From: an uncultured bacterium
GTDB taxonomy: Bacteria > Bacteroidota > Bacteroidia > Bacteroidales > Bacteroidaceae
Assembly (NCBI GenBank): GCA_905215345.1
Contig: CAJMPR010000013.1
Coordinates: forward strand, 57,277 to 121,276
Reading direction: 5' to 3'
Length of the DNA stretch: 64,000 nucleotides
Below the pieces are notes generated by a model, which saw only the letters and a list, made by a program, of their open reading frames with translations, ran no database searches and was not told the origin of the DNA. Position 1 is the stretch's first letter. Each line of letters opens with the position of its first letter. This document shows positions 50,510-59,088 of this stretch, in pieces. The translations under genes were made by a program, and so were the position numbers.

Positions 50510-51256
50510 TCATTTCTTCTTACCCTGATTGGCTACCGCTTCCATCAATTTCCTGATTTCTTCGGGATCACCGAGAAAATAATCGTTTGTAAGATTCAAT
50601 TCATCATCAAATTCAAACACATACGGTACGGCAGTAGGAAGATTCAGGTTTACAATATCTTCATCCGAAATATGTTTCAGATGCTTGATAATACCACGTA
50701 AGCTGTTACCATGAGCCACCACAAGCAATTCATCGGCTGTCTTCAAATTCGGAAAGATAACACACTTCCAGTATGGCATGATACGTTCAATCGTATCTTT
50801 CAAAGACTCGGTACGTGGCAATTCAGCATCAGGAACTTCGTGATAACGATCCTCAAAACGAGGATTACGAGGATCATCCTCCGTCAATGCATGAGGGGCG
50901 ATATCGTAACTACGTCGCCATATCAACACCTGTTCATCACCATATTTGGCAGTGGTTTCCGTTTTGTTCAGACCTTGTAGCTGTCCGTAATGCTTCTCAT
51001 TCAAACGCCATGATTTCTCTACCGGTATCCAGTCCTGGTCAAGACGGTCCAGTACACAATTCAATGTCTTCACGGCACGTTTCAGATAAGAAGTATAAGC
51101 TTTTTCAAAATGAAAGCCTTTTTCTTTCAGTAGTTCACCTGCTCTTACGGCTTCGGCAATACCTTTTTCCGTCAAGTCAACGTCTGTCCAACCTGTAAAA
51201 CGGTTCTCCTTGTTCCATGCGCTCTCACCGTGGCGGAGCAAAACTATCTTTTTCAT
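50510..51256 (-). CDS. gpmA: 2,3-bisphosphoglycerate-dependent phosphoglycerate mutase
   Basis: This 248-residue protein begins MKKIVLLRHGESAWNKENRF with catalytic His9 in the RHG motif. The second His is in VVAHGNSLRG, and GWTDVDLT is typical of dPGM. It interconverts 3- and 2-phosphoglycerate in glycolysis. Its leader folds into a hairpin (51258-51286) whose loop holds AAAGGAG, the likely ribosome-binding site. Confidence 0.96.
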   Translation of the reverse strand: MKKIVLLRHGESAWNKENRFTGWTDVDLTEKGIAEAVRAGELLKEKGFHFEKAYTSYLKRAVKTLNCVLDRLDQDWIPVEKSWRLNEKHYGQLQGLNKTETTAKYGDEQVLIWRRSYDIAPHALTEDDPRNPRFEDRYHEVPDAELPRTESLKDTIERIMPYWKCVIFPNLKTADELLVVAHGNSLRGIIKHLKHISDEDIVNLNLPTAVPYVFEFDDELNLTNDYFLGDPEEIRKLMEAVANQGKKK

Positions 51257-51257
51257 A

Positions 51258-51286
51258 TCCTATAAATCTCCTTTCTATTTATAGGA
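51258..51286 (-). promoter_or_regulatory. leader hairpin with ribosome-binding site in its loop (gpmA)
   Basis: Perfect 10-bp arms TCCTATAAAT and ATTTATAGGA flank a 9-nt loop. Read leftward the loop contributes AGAAAGGAG; the lower arm ends 2 nt before the ATG. It may tune initiation. Confidence 0.55.
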
Positions 51287-51383
51287 GAAACAATTAATCG
51301 CTCCGCTTGTTCACATAATAACGAATCATATAAACCGATAACATGAGTAAATATCGGGAAAGGAAGATTACACATAAAAAAAC

Positions 51384-51483
51384 AAACCATCTGTTTACCT
51401 GAAACAGATGGTCTATTTGCATCAAACGCATCATGCGTTTATAGTGAACAGATGATGTATTTCAATCGAAAACATCATCTGTT
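51384..51483 (-). terminator. triple hairpin array after glgP
   Basis: Read leftward from glgP: AACAGATGATG/CATCATCTGTT (51447-51483), the near-palindrome AAACGCATGATGCGTTT (51424-51440), and ACCATCTGTTT/AAACAGATGGT (51386-51412), the last followed by TTTGTTTTTTT. The final stem is the likely terminator. Confidence 0.7.
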
Positions 51484-51494
51484 TTTATATCATC

Positions 51495-54059
51495 TTAGAT
51501 GAACCAGCGAACGTAGCAGAAGTCCTGACGGTGAGGCAGGTCTGCATTTTTCGGGAACATACGGTAGGATACCTTGAAACTACCTGCATTTTCCAATTTG
51601 TGTTTCGCTTGGAATGTATAGAGATTACCCTCTTTCTTCACTACACTGAACGGTTCTACAGAATAGATATGTTGCTTACCGTCCTGAGCCGTATAAGTAG
51701 TTACTAATTCCAGACCGATGGCGTCATTCAAACCTTTCTCATCAATCACGTAAGTAATAGTATATTCCTTACCGCTTTCGATAGAGCCGATTTCCATTTC
51801 TTCAGTCTTTTCGCAAGATACTACTTCAATGCTATCCCACTTCGCAGCAACTTCTTCCTTCCAGGCTGCAAGTTCTTTAGCCTTGGCATTATCATTGGCA
51901 GACAATGCTTTGAAACGTTTTGCCTCTTTATTGTAGAATTTGCTAAAGTAATCGTCCAACTGACGCTTCATTGTATAATGAGGAGCAATCTGTGCAATAG
52001 AATTCTTAATGGTTCTTACCCAGCCTTCTGAATATCCTTTCTTGTTACGTGCATAGTACAACGGCAAGATTTCTTGTTCGAGGATACTGTAGATAGTAGC
52101 TGCATCCAACTGATCCTGATATTCCTGATTCTGATAAGTACGTTTTTCTGTCAACGCCCAACCTGCGCCTTCGCGATAGCCTTCCAGCCACCAGCCATCA
52201 AGTACGGAGAAGTTTACAACACCGTTCATCAGCGCTTTTTCACCGGAAGTTCCGGAAGCTTCGAGCGGACGGGTCGGAGTATTCAACCAGATATCTACAC
52301 CGGATACAAGGCGACGGGCCAACTGCATATCATAATTCTCGAGGAAGATAATCTTACCCAGGAACTCCGGACGACGGGAAATCTCAATGATTCTCTTAAT
52401 TAACCCTTGACCGGCACCATCATGCGGGTGAGCCTTACCGGTAAACAGGAACTGTACCGGATAGTCAGGATTGTTAACTATCTTAGACAGACGCTCCAAG
52501 TCAGTGAACAACAAGTGTGCACGTTTGTAAGTGGCGAAACGACGCCCGAAACCGATTAGCAACGCATTGGGGTTAATCTTATCCAGAATAGACACTACTC
52601 GTGAAGGATCACCCTGATTGTTCAACCACGTCTTACGGTATTCCTTGCGAACGTAATCTATCAACTTATTCTTCATTGCCATACGGGTCTTCCATATCTC
52701 TTCATCGGCTACGTTATAGATAGCCTCCCAAATCTTAGGATTAGACTGATCGTACAAGAAGTTTTCGTCGAAATATTTAGCGTACAACTGTTTCCATTCC
52801 GTAGCACTCCATGTGGGGAAGTGAACACCGTTAGTAACGTAACCTACATGGCTTTCTTCAGGGAAATACCCTTTCCAAATAGGAGAAAACATTTCCTGAG
52901 ATACTTTCCCATGCAACCAGCTCACGCCGTTTACTTCCTGGGAAGTATTACAAGCAAAGATTGACATACAGAAACGTTCGCCCTTATCACCCGGATTGTT
53001 ACGGCCGAGATCCATCAAATCGTCCCAGCTGATACCCATCTTTGACGGATAACCACCCATATATTTGCCGAAGAGTCCTTCGTCAAAATAATCATGACCG
53101 GCAGGAACCGGAGTGTGTACAGTGTACAGGGAAGAAGCGCGTACCAACTCAATAGCCTGGTCATAAGTCAAACCTTCGGCTACATAGTCGCAAATACGTT
53201 GTACATTAATCAAAGCTGCGTGGCCTTCGTTACAGTGATAGATATCTTTTTTCACACCCAACTTCTTCAAAGTCAGGATACCACCGATACCCAACAGGAT
53301 TTCTTGCTTCAAACGGTTCTCCCAGTCACCACCGTAGAGTTGGTGAGTAATAGAACGGTCGAACTCGCTGTTCATTTCGTTATCCGTATCAAGCAGATAT
53401 AGAGAGATACGGCCTACATTAACCCTCCAAACAAACGCGTGTACGTAGTAATCCAGATAAGGAACATCTACAACGACTTGTTGTCCGTTTTTGTCCAATA
53501 CACGGTCGATAGGCAACTGACCAAAGTTCTGAGCTTCGTAGTTGGCAATCTGTTGTCCGTCCATAGACATTGTTTGAGTAAAATAACCGTAACGATACAG
53601 GAAACCGACCGCACACAAATCTACGTTACTATCGGAAGCCTCTTTCAAATAGTCACCGGCAAGTACACCCAGACCACCGGAATATATCTTAAGTACATGA
53701 TTCAAACCATACTCCATGCTGAAATATGCTACGGAAGGACGTTGCTTGTCAGGCTCTACATCCATATAAGCGCGGAACTTGGAGTATACATCTTCCATTC
53801 TGCGCAAAATAACCTTATCATTTGCAAGCGCTTCAAGTTTGGCATAACTCATACGTTCCAACAAAAGAACAGGGTTCTGTCCCACTTCTTTCCAAAGTGC
53901 AGGGTCAAGGTCTCTGAACAATTCAGTAGCTTCATAATTCCATGACCACCAAATGTTACGTGCCAGTTCGGATAATTTCTCCAATTCAGCAGGAACGTGA
54001 GATTTCACATTCACATCTTTCCAGTTCGGAGTGTTTACATTACTAACTTTAATCTTCAT
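51495..54059 (-). CDS. glgP: alpha-glucan (glycogen) phosphorylase, GT35
   Basis: This 854-residue protein starts with a DUF3417 region (LEKLSELARNIWWSWN and DLDPALW, about 25-75). The GT35 catalytic core follows, with YFSMEYGLN, CNEGHAAL and the PLP-Lys region in EASGTSGEKALMNG. The C-terminal 130 residues are a soluble extension. It releases glucose-1-phosphate from glycogen or maltodextrins with phosphate and PLP. The glycogen synthase gene lies 30 bp upstream, so synthesis and breakdown are encoded together. Confidence 0.93.
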   Translation of the reverse strand: MKIKVSNVNTPNWKDVNVKSHVPAELEKLSELARNIWWSWNYEATELFRDLDPALWKEVGQNPVLLLERMSYAKLEALANDKVILRRMEDVYSKFRAYMDVEPDKQRPSVAYFSMEYGLNHVLKIYSGGLGVLAGDYLKEASDSNVDLCAVGFLYRYGYFTQTMSMDGQQIANYEAQNFGQLPIDRVLDKNGQQVVVDVPYLDYYVHAFVWRVNVGRISLYLLDTDNEMNSEFDRSITHQLYGGDWENRLKQEILLGIGGILTLKKLGVKKDIYHCNEGHAALINVQRICDYVAEGLTYDQAIELVRASSLYTVHTPVPAGHDYFDEGLFGKYMGGYPSKMGISWDDLMDLGRNNPGDKGERFCMSIFACNTSQEVNGVSWLHGKVSQEMFSPIWKGYFPEESHVGYVTNGVHFPTWSATEWKQLYAKYFDENFLYDQSNPKIWEAIYNVADEEIWKTRMAMKNKLIDYVRKEYRKTWLNNQGDPSRVVSILDKINPNALLIGFGRRFATYKRAHLLFTDLERLSKIVNNPDYPVQFLFTGKAHPHDGAGQGLIKRIIEISRRPEFLGKIIFLENYDMQLARRLVSGVDIWLNTPTRPLEASGTSGEKALMNGVVNFSVLDGWWLEGYREGAGWALTEKRTYQNQEYQDQLDAATIYSILEQEILPLYYARNKKGYSEGWVRTIKNSIAQIAPHYTMKRQLDDYFSKFYNKEAKRFKALSANDNAKAKELAAWKEEVAAKWDSIEVVSCEKTEEMEIGSIESGKEYTITYVIDEKGLNDAIGLELVTTYTAQDGKQHIYSVEPFSVVKKEGNLYTFQAKHKLENAGSFKVSYRMFPKNADLPHRQDFCYVRWFI

Positions 54060-54089
54060 TATATAATACTTGATTGATTAATAATTCTG

Positions 54090-55754
54090 TTAATTTAATT
54101 GACGCTTCATTGCATTGCGCAACGCAATGTCGTAAGCCTCATAATAATATTGTATAAAGTGCTTCCATAATGCCTGCTCTGCCACTTGGCCGGCACGCTT
54201 ACGGATTTCCTTAATTTCAGCATCTGTTTTCGTAGAGAACAATGCTATCGTATCCTTGATGCCGTCCGCTACTTCGGAATAATTATAATCTGAACGGTGC
54301 AACACCTCTACTCCGTCGTCAATACCATGCTGGTTTTTCAAGCTGTTTACCCAAAGTCCAAAGCCGGCAAGGTCGGTAGTGATAGTAGGTACACGGAACG
54401 CTACGCTCTCCAGCGGAGTATATCCCCAAGGCTCATAATAAGAAGGATAAACACTGAGGTCTTCTCCCAATAGCAGATCATAATAATGCTTATTAAGAAT
54501 TCCGTCTTTACCATCCAGATAACACGGAACGAAAATCACCTTCACTTTATCCTTGGGACTATTATTCATACCGAGGTATTTCAACATGTCCAATACTTGG
54601 TCGTGCGTCATATTATGCAGCCAGTGGGTAATGAAAGGAACCTCAAGCGGAGTCTTGTAAGTCTCCTCTTTCTTCTTCAGGCGATTCTGCAAGTCTTCAC
54701 GAGGCTCTCCTACCCATCCCGGAACATTAACAAAAGCCAGAACTTTTTTCTTTAGGTTCCTATCCCGATTAAGACGATTTAATGATTCTAAAAAGACATC
54801 AATACCTTTATTCTTAAACTCATAACGGCCACTGGTACCAATGATGAGCGTATCCTCTCCAAACTCTTGGCCCAGAAGACAGTTCGCCACGCGCAGCATT
54901 GTAGAGCGTGCACGTTTACGCTTACCGGTAAATGTAGCTCCTTTCGGAACAAAATCGTCTTCAAAGCCATTCATAAGAATTACATCGGCAGGTTTGTCGA
55001 GCAACTCTTTACATTCATTATTCGTAATTTCACTCACTGTGGTGAAACAGTCTACATAGTGAGCCGTCTGTTTCTCTATGGAATGTTTAGACTCCATATT
55101 CAGTTCCTGTGCCATCTGGTCGCCATTATAAGCGAAAAGATAATCGTATAACGGCTTATTATTTCCTGCAATAGAGCGGCCTATAGAAGTGGCATGAGTA
55201 GTGAATATCGTAGCAATCTCAGGGACGGCAGTCTGCAAATAGAGTGCGGCCATTCCCGTCATCCATTCGTGTGCCTGGAATACAACCTTGTCCGTTTCCG
55301 TCAGATTATAGCGATAGAAACTCTCTACTACCTTTCCGGTAGCATAAGCAAACATGGACGCTTCATCGTAATCGCCATATCCATGCAGTGAATCCACCTG
55401 ATAGTGGTTCCACATTTCTATATAAATCTCATTTTTTTCCTCGAAGAACGGTTGGAAGTCAACCAGAATAACGATAGGCTCACCCGGAATATTCCAGCGC
55501 CCTACACGGACAGAAAGATTCTCTTTTTCGGCAGCGTGTTTCTTCCATGCTGCACAGAGGTTATCGGACTCAATGAATAAGGGATTCTCTTTTCCTTGCC
55601 AGAAATCCGGCCCTACAAAAAATACTCTATCACGGAATTTTGCCTGCAAGGTGTTTGCTCGCGTTGACAAAACTGTATAGATGCCGCCTACTTTATTACA
55701 CACTTCCCAGCTCGCTTCGAAGATGTAATCGGGGGTAAGTAGTTCTTTAACCAT
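54090..55754 (-). CDS. glycogen synthase, eukaryote-like GT3 type
   Basis: This 554-residue protein is unlike the GT5 GlgA of most bacteria. It opens with FEASWEVCNKVGGIYTVL, the GT3 signature of fungal and animal glycogen synthases, and has the E-x7-E block in YPSYYEPWGYTPLESVAF. It transfers glucose from a nucleotide sugar (UDP-glucose in eukaryotic GT3) to glycogen. It is followed by glgP with a 30-bp gap and has its own promoter at 55791-55798. The donor (UDP- or ADP-glucose) cannot be told from sequence alone. Confidence 0.9.
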   Translation of the reverse strand: MVKELLTPDYIFEASWEVCNKVGGIYTVLSTRANTLQAKFRDRVFFVGPDFWQGKENPLFIESDNLCAAWKKHAAEKENLSVRVGRWNIPGEPIVILVDFQPFFEEKNEIYIEMWNHYQVDSLHGYGDYDEASMFAYATGKVVESFYRYNLTETDKVVFQAHEWMTGMAALYLQTAVPEIATIFTTHATSIGRSIAGNNKPLYDYLFAYNGDQMAQELNMESKHSIEKQTAHYVDCFTTVSEITNNECKELLDKPADVILMNGFEDDFVPKGATFTGKRKRARSTMLRVANCLLGQEFGEDTLIIGTSGRYEFKNKGIDVFLESLNRLNRDRNLKKKVLAFVNVPGWVGEPREDLQNRLKKKEETYKTPLEVPFITHWLHNMTHDQVLDMLKYLGMNNSPKDKVKVIFVPCYLDGKDGILNKHYYDLLLGEDLSVYPSYYEPWGYTPLESVAFRVPTITTDLAGFGLWVNSLKNQHGIDDGVEVLHRSDYNYSEVADGIKDTIALFSTKTDAEIKEIRKRAGQVAEQALWKHFIQYYYEAYDIALRNAMKRQLN

Positions 55755-56014
55755 ATAATGTTATAATCGCTTTATCTTAAATTACGGCTGCAAAAGTACG
55801 CATTATTCTTTGAAAAATAGCCTTTTAATCGAAAAAACTGATTAAATATGCATAAACAATCGTTTGCAGAAATGTTACAGATAACGAGCAAGTGCCGATA
55901 AATTCTAAGTTCTACGACTATCGGACGAAAAATAATTACTGATAAAATCTGAGGATATAAAGATATATTTTCATGGAGCATATGAGAAATCCCAAGGAAA
56001 AAGGGAAATAAAAA
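55755..56014. other. intergenic region upstream of glycogen synthase
   Basis: This AT-rich gap holds the leftward promoter at 55791-55798 and then no gene. I see only short dyads and no second promoter. The V-ATPase terminator follows at 56015-56049. Confidence 0.5.
55791..55798 (-). promoter_or_regulatory. -7 box (TACTTTTG) of the glycogen synthase-phosphorylase operon
   Basis: CAAAAGTA on the plus strand is TACTTTTG leftward, 37 nt before the ATG. Confidence 0.55.
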
Positions 56015-56049
56015 ACTCCGGAGCACTCATTTTTATGAGAGTCCGGAGT
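56015..56049 (-). terminator. terminator of the V-ATPase operon
   Basis: ACTCCGGA/TCCGGAGT arms with an inner CTCAT/ATGAG stem. Read leftward it is followed by TTTTTTATTT, 22 bp past the K subunit stop. Confidence 0.85.
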
Positions 56050-56070
56050 CCTTTTTAAGTAAAATATGTT

Positions 56071-56535
56071 TTATGCAACCAATGCACTACCAATCAAGAA
56101 GGTAGCAGCCAAAGCCACAATAGCATAAAGTTCGGGGAATACAGCAAGAATCAGCGTATTACTGAACACATCATGTCCCTGACCGATAGCTGCAATACCA
56201 TTCGCACAAACCTGTCCCTGACGGATAGCTGAGAACAAAGCTACCAAACCTAATGCAATACCTGCACCCAGGATAGCGGCCGCTTGAATTGCAGTCATTT
56301 CAGGAGTAAGAAGACCAAAAATAGTCTGGAACATAAAATAACCTGCAAATCCGTACAAACCCTGTGTACCGGGAAGAGCTGTCAATACCAGGAAGTTACC
56401 GAACGCACTGTCATTCTTCTTCAATGCACCGATAGCGGCGTTACCGGCAATTGTAACTCCATAGGCACTACCGATACCCGACAAACCAACCATCACTGCA
56501 ATGCCAATATAGGCAATCAATAAATTCATTTCCAT
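56071..56535 (-). CDS. ntpK: V-type ATPase subunit K (membrane rotor)
   Basis: This 154-residue protein has four membrane helices, two c-type hairpins. The residues that bind Na+ in Enterococcus hirae NtpK (L61, T64, Q65, Q110, E139) correspond to L54, T57 and Q58 in LPGTQGLYGF, Q106 in AIRQGQVC and E135 in PELYAI. The ring should carry Na+ rather than H+, though the same site can bind H+. It is the last gene of the operon, 102 bp after subunit I. Confidence 0.93.
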   Translation of the reverse strand: MEMNLLIAYIGIAVMVGLSGIGSAYGVTIAGNAAIGALKKNDSAFGNFLVLTALPGTQGLYGFAGYFMFQTIFGLLTPEMTAIQAAAILGAGIALGLVALFSAIRQGQVCANGIAAIGQGHDVFSNTLILAVFPELYAIVALAATFLIGSALVA

Positions 56536-56618
56536 AATCTTATTCTTTTTTTATTGTTTATATTTTTACTTATTTCTTAATTGAAGCAGCACAAATCCTA
56601 TGCGCAGCCTTAATTTTC

Positions 56619-56646
56619 AAATCACAATTCTTAATGCTCAATTCTT
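56619..56646. repeat. heptad repeat at the end of the subunit I gene
   Basis: Units AAATCAC, AATTCTT, AATGCTC, AATTCTT. The last units include the final Asn codon and stop (56638-56643) of ntpI. Confidence 0.55.
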
Positions 56647-58452
56647 AAACGGCTTATATTCTTTACCTCCTCCTTCGTAACCGGAATTCTTAAAGAACTC
56701 TACGAAGGTCAGACGCATGGGGTGAACCATCGCACCGAGTACATTCATAAAGATGTTGATAGAATGTCCGATAACGAATATCAATACCATAATAAGAGGA
56801 CCGAGTATCACATTATCAGGACTCATACCCACCGCCAAGCTATTGAATACACCGGCAAGGATACCTCCCGAAAGACCGAGGGCAAACAAACGAACGTACG
56901 ACAATACATCGCCCAGCAAGCCCGTAGCCATGTTGTAAGAATCCCAAAATCCAAGACCGATATTGAGGAAAATATTCTTTCCGGGACTGTTAAAGAGAAA
57001 AATCATAGCTGCCGCTACTCCAAGGATACACAAGTGTACCGTACCGCCTAAAGGCATAATCTCCGGTAACAAAGCTCCTATACCACAAGAAATCAGCAGA
57101 ACAATCCAGCCAATCGTAGCCACGGCATACTTGAATCCGAACTGTATTCCCTGGTTCACAGCTTTTAATACCATACCGAAGAGAATCTGTATAGCACCAA
57201 GAATCAAAGACAACTGGAACATATCGTTATTATCCAGGAACAGATGCGCTTTCATCTCTTTAAAGAACGGTATGTCGAGGTCGTAAAGACTGAAACCGAA
57301 GAAAGTACCTGTCAGCATACCACAGAAGAACGTAGATGCCGCCAACACCTGTATCAACGAAAGAATAGGCTTTATCGTCGCACTGATATTCTTGGCAAAC
57401 ATACGATAGAGTGTTGCTCCGAGGAACAGGAACAGTCCATATCCGGAGTCACCCAGACACAAGCCGAAGAACACCATAAAGAAAGGCGCAAAGAACGGAG
57501 TCAAATCCAATTCATTGTATTTCGGCAACATATAAAGCTTACAAATCGGTTCGAACCAGGCAAAGAATCCTTTGTTATTGAGCTGAATAGGCACGTTATC
57601 ACCCGGTACGGGAGATGTAACCTCATAATATACATGCTGTGCATCCAGCCATTCGGAGATATCTTTTATTTTGGAAGCGGGTGCCCAGCCTTGCAGCAAC
57701 ATCAGCTTTTCTCCTGACGCAGACTCTGTATTCAGCATCACCTTAGAGAATTCCATTTCACTGTTTACCTCTTTCAAAGCGGCACGTAATGAGGGAAGTT
57801 CTTTCTCGGCCAGTATCTTCAACTTTTCTTCATTGTCGGTCAAAGCCTGTTCGGTCTCGTCACAAAGCGTTTGTACACGCTCTAACGAATAAGGTGGCAA
57901 CTTGGCCTGTTCTACATCCAGGTCTACTTCTTCCGCGTTCTTAGTTACAGTAATGAAATAGACACGGGAAGATATACGATTGATAACCATCGCATTATAG
58001 ATTTCCTCCCATGCTGCGTCATAATTGCCTTCCGAGCAACTGTAAAAGCCTACCTTCAGCCCGGATTCAGACAAGCGAATCAGGTTTTCGGGATCAAAAT
58101 CTCCCCAAGGTTCCAATGCAGCCTTTTCCTTCTGATAGGTCTGCAACTGCTGTTGCAACTTATTCTTCTCGGTTTGCAGCATATCCACCTCGTCCAACAC
58201 TTCCAATCCTCGTGCAGAAGAAGCAGGTACTTCCGCTACCGTCGGCTTGGCAGGTTTCAGGGCTTGCAACATCTTTTCCGTTGCTTGTAAACGGGCAGAC
58301 AGGCGAATACTCTCCTGTAATTCCGTATTATCGGCAACACCTTGCTGCTTTTCAGCCACATGTACCACACCGAGTTCACGCACACCGTTCAGAAACGCTT
58401 CGTACTCCTTATGATATACAAGGAACGTGAGCTTCTTCATTTTTGTAATCAT
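56638..58452 (-). CDS. ntpI: V-type ATPase subunit I (stator/membrane)
   Basis: This 604-residue protein has a cytoplasmic coiled-coil half (about 1-300) and a membrane half with about seven helices (about 315-600), as subunit I/a proteins do. Blocks include FFAPFFMVFFGLCLGDSGYG and LSYVRLFALGLSGGILA, the latter with the Arg needed for ion transfer. It forms the ion half-channels beside the K ring. Its start overlaps the end of the D gene by 4 bp. Confidence 0.93.
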   Translation of the reverse strand: MITKMKKLTFLVYHKEYEAFLNGVRELGVVHVAEKQQGVADNTELQESIRLSARLQATEKMLQALKPAKPTVAEVPASSARGLEVLDEVDMLQTEKNKLQQQLQTYQKEKAALEPWGDFDPENLIRLSESGLKVGFYSCSEGNYDAAWEEIYNAMVINRISSRVYFITVTKNAEEVDLDVEQAKLPPYSLERVQTLCDETEQALTDNEEKLKILAEKELPSLRAALKEVNSEMEFSKVMLNTESASGEKLMLLQGWAPASKIKDISEWLDAQHVYYEVTSPVPGDNVPIQLNNKGFFAWFEPICKLYMLPKYNELDLTPFFAPFFMVFFGLCLGDSGYGLFLFLGATLYRMFAKNISATIKPILSLIQVLAASTFFCGMLTGTFFGFSLYDLDIPFFKEMKAHLFLDNNDMFQLSLILGAIQILFGMVLKAVNQGIQFGFKYAVATIGWIVLLISCGIGALLPEIMPLGGTVHLCILGVAAAMIFLFNSPGKNIFLNIGLGFWDSYNMATGLLGDVLSYVRLFALGLSGGILAGVFNSLAVGMSPDNVILGPLIMVLIFVIGHSINIFMNVLGAMVHPMRLTFVEFFKNSGYEGGGKEYKPFKN

Positions 58453-59054
58453 GCCTCTGCCTCCTTCCTTTGTTCTTGATGGGACTTCATAATCTTCTGC
58501 GATGACTTGGAGAGGTTCTCTTCATCCTCCATAAACCGTTTAATCTTACGCAGAGCATCCTGATAGCCCGGAATCTGTACTTTCTCAAAAAGATTCACCT
58601 TCTGGGTGGTCTTCTTACGTGCATGTTCCAACAAGTTCAGCTTGGCGACGGTAAATTCCCGCTCAATAGCCGTATGTGCCAGTTCCTTAAGCAAATGCAA
58701 CCCATCAGCATACCATTTGGGGGCATTGAACAAACTGTAAGGCCGTATCTCGAAATCTATATTTTCGAGCAGAGGTACCCGCACGCCGGCAATCTTCTTC
58801 ACACCGAGATGAACATCGTTAACCTTTATCAATGAGGCATCAAACTCATTCCAAAGGGCGAACATGGCTTCATAAGCTTGGATTTCCTTTTCCAACTTCG
58901 CATCCAGCGCGGCAGCATCTTCCTTGCAGCGCTTAACTTCCATACGTAGGGCGCTCTCCTTATTTTTGATAATAGGGAGCGTACGCACACGCACTTTCAG
59001 TTGCTTTTCCAGTAACTGGAGCGAAGTTTTGTTATATTGAAACTTAATAGCCAC
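58449..59054 (-). CDS. ntpD: V-type ATPase subunit D (central shaft)
   Basis: This 201-residue, mostly helical protein begins with FQYNKTSLQLLEKQLKVR and has long antiparallel coiled coils at both ends, the D/gamma-like shaft layout. It links rotation of the membrane ring to the A3B3 head. Its start lies 26 bp after the B gene across a heptad repeat; its stop overlaps the I start by 4 bp. Confidence 0.92.
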   Translation of the reverse strand: MAIKFQYNKTSLQLLEKQLKVRVRTLPIIKNKESALRMEVKRCKEDAAALDAKLEKEIQAYEAMFALWNEFDASLIKVNDVHLGVKKIAGVRVPLLENIDFEIRPYSLFNAPKWYADGLHLLKELAHTAIEREFTVAKLNLLEHARKKTTQKVNLFEKVQIPGYQDALRKIKRFMEDEENLSKSSQKIMKSHQEQRKEAEA

Positions 59055-59060
59055 TTTTTT

Positions 59061-59088
59061 AAGTTATTAGTTATAAGTGATTAGTTAT
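59061..59088. repeat. heptad repeat between subunits B and D
   Basis: Units AAGTTAT, TAGTTAT, AAGTGAT, TAGTTAT overlap the last codons and stop of the B gene (59081-59083). Confidence 0.65.

Noticed and set aside
55849..55868. LacI-type operator-like sequence TGCATAAACAATCGTTTGCA upstream of glycogen synthase
   Set aside because: Only the ends are symmetric; the centre does not pair, and no LacI-type gene is nearby.
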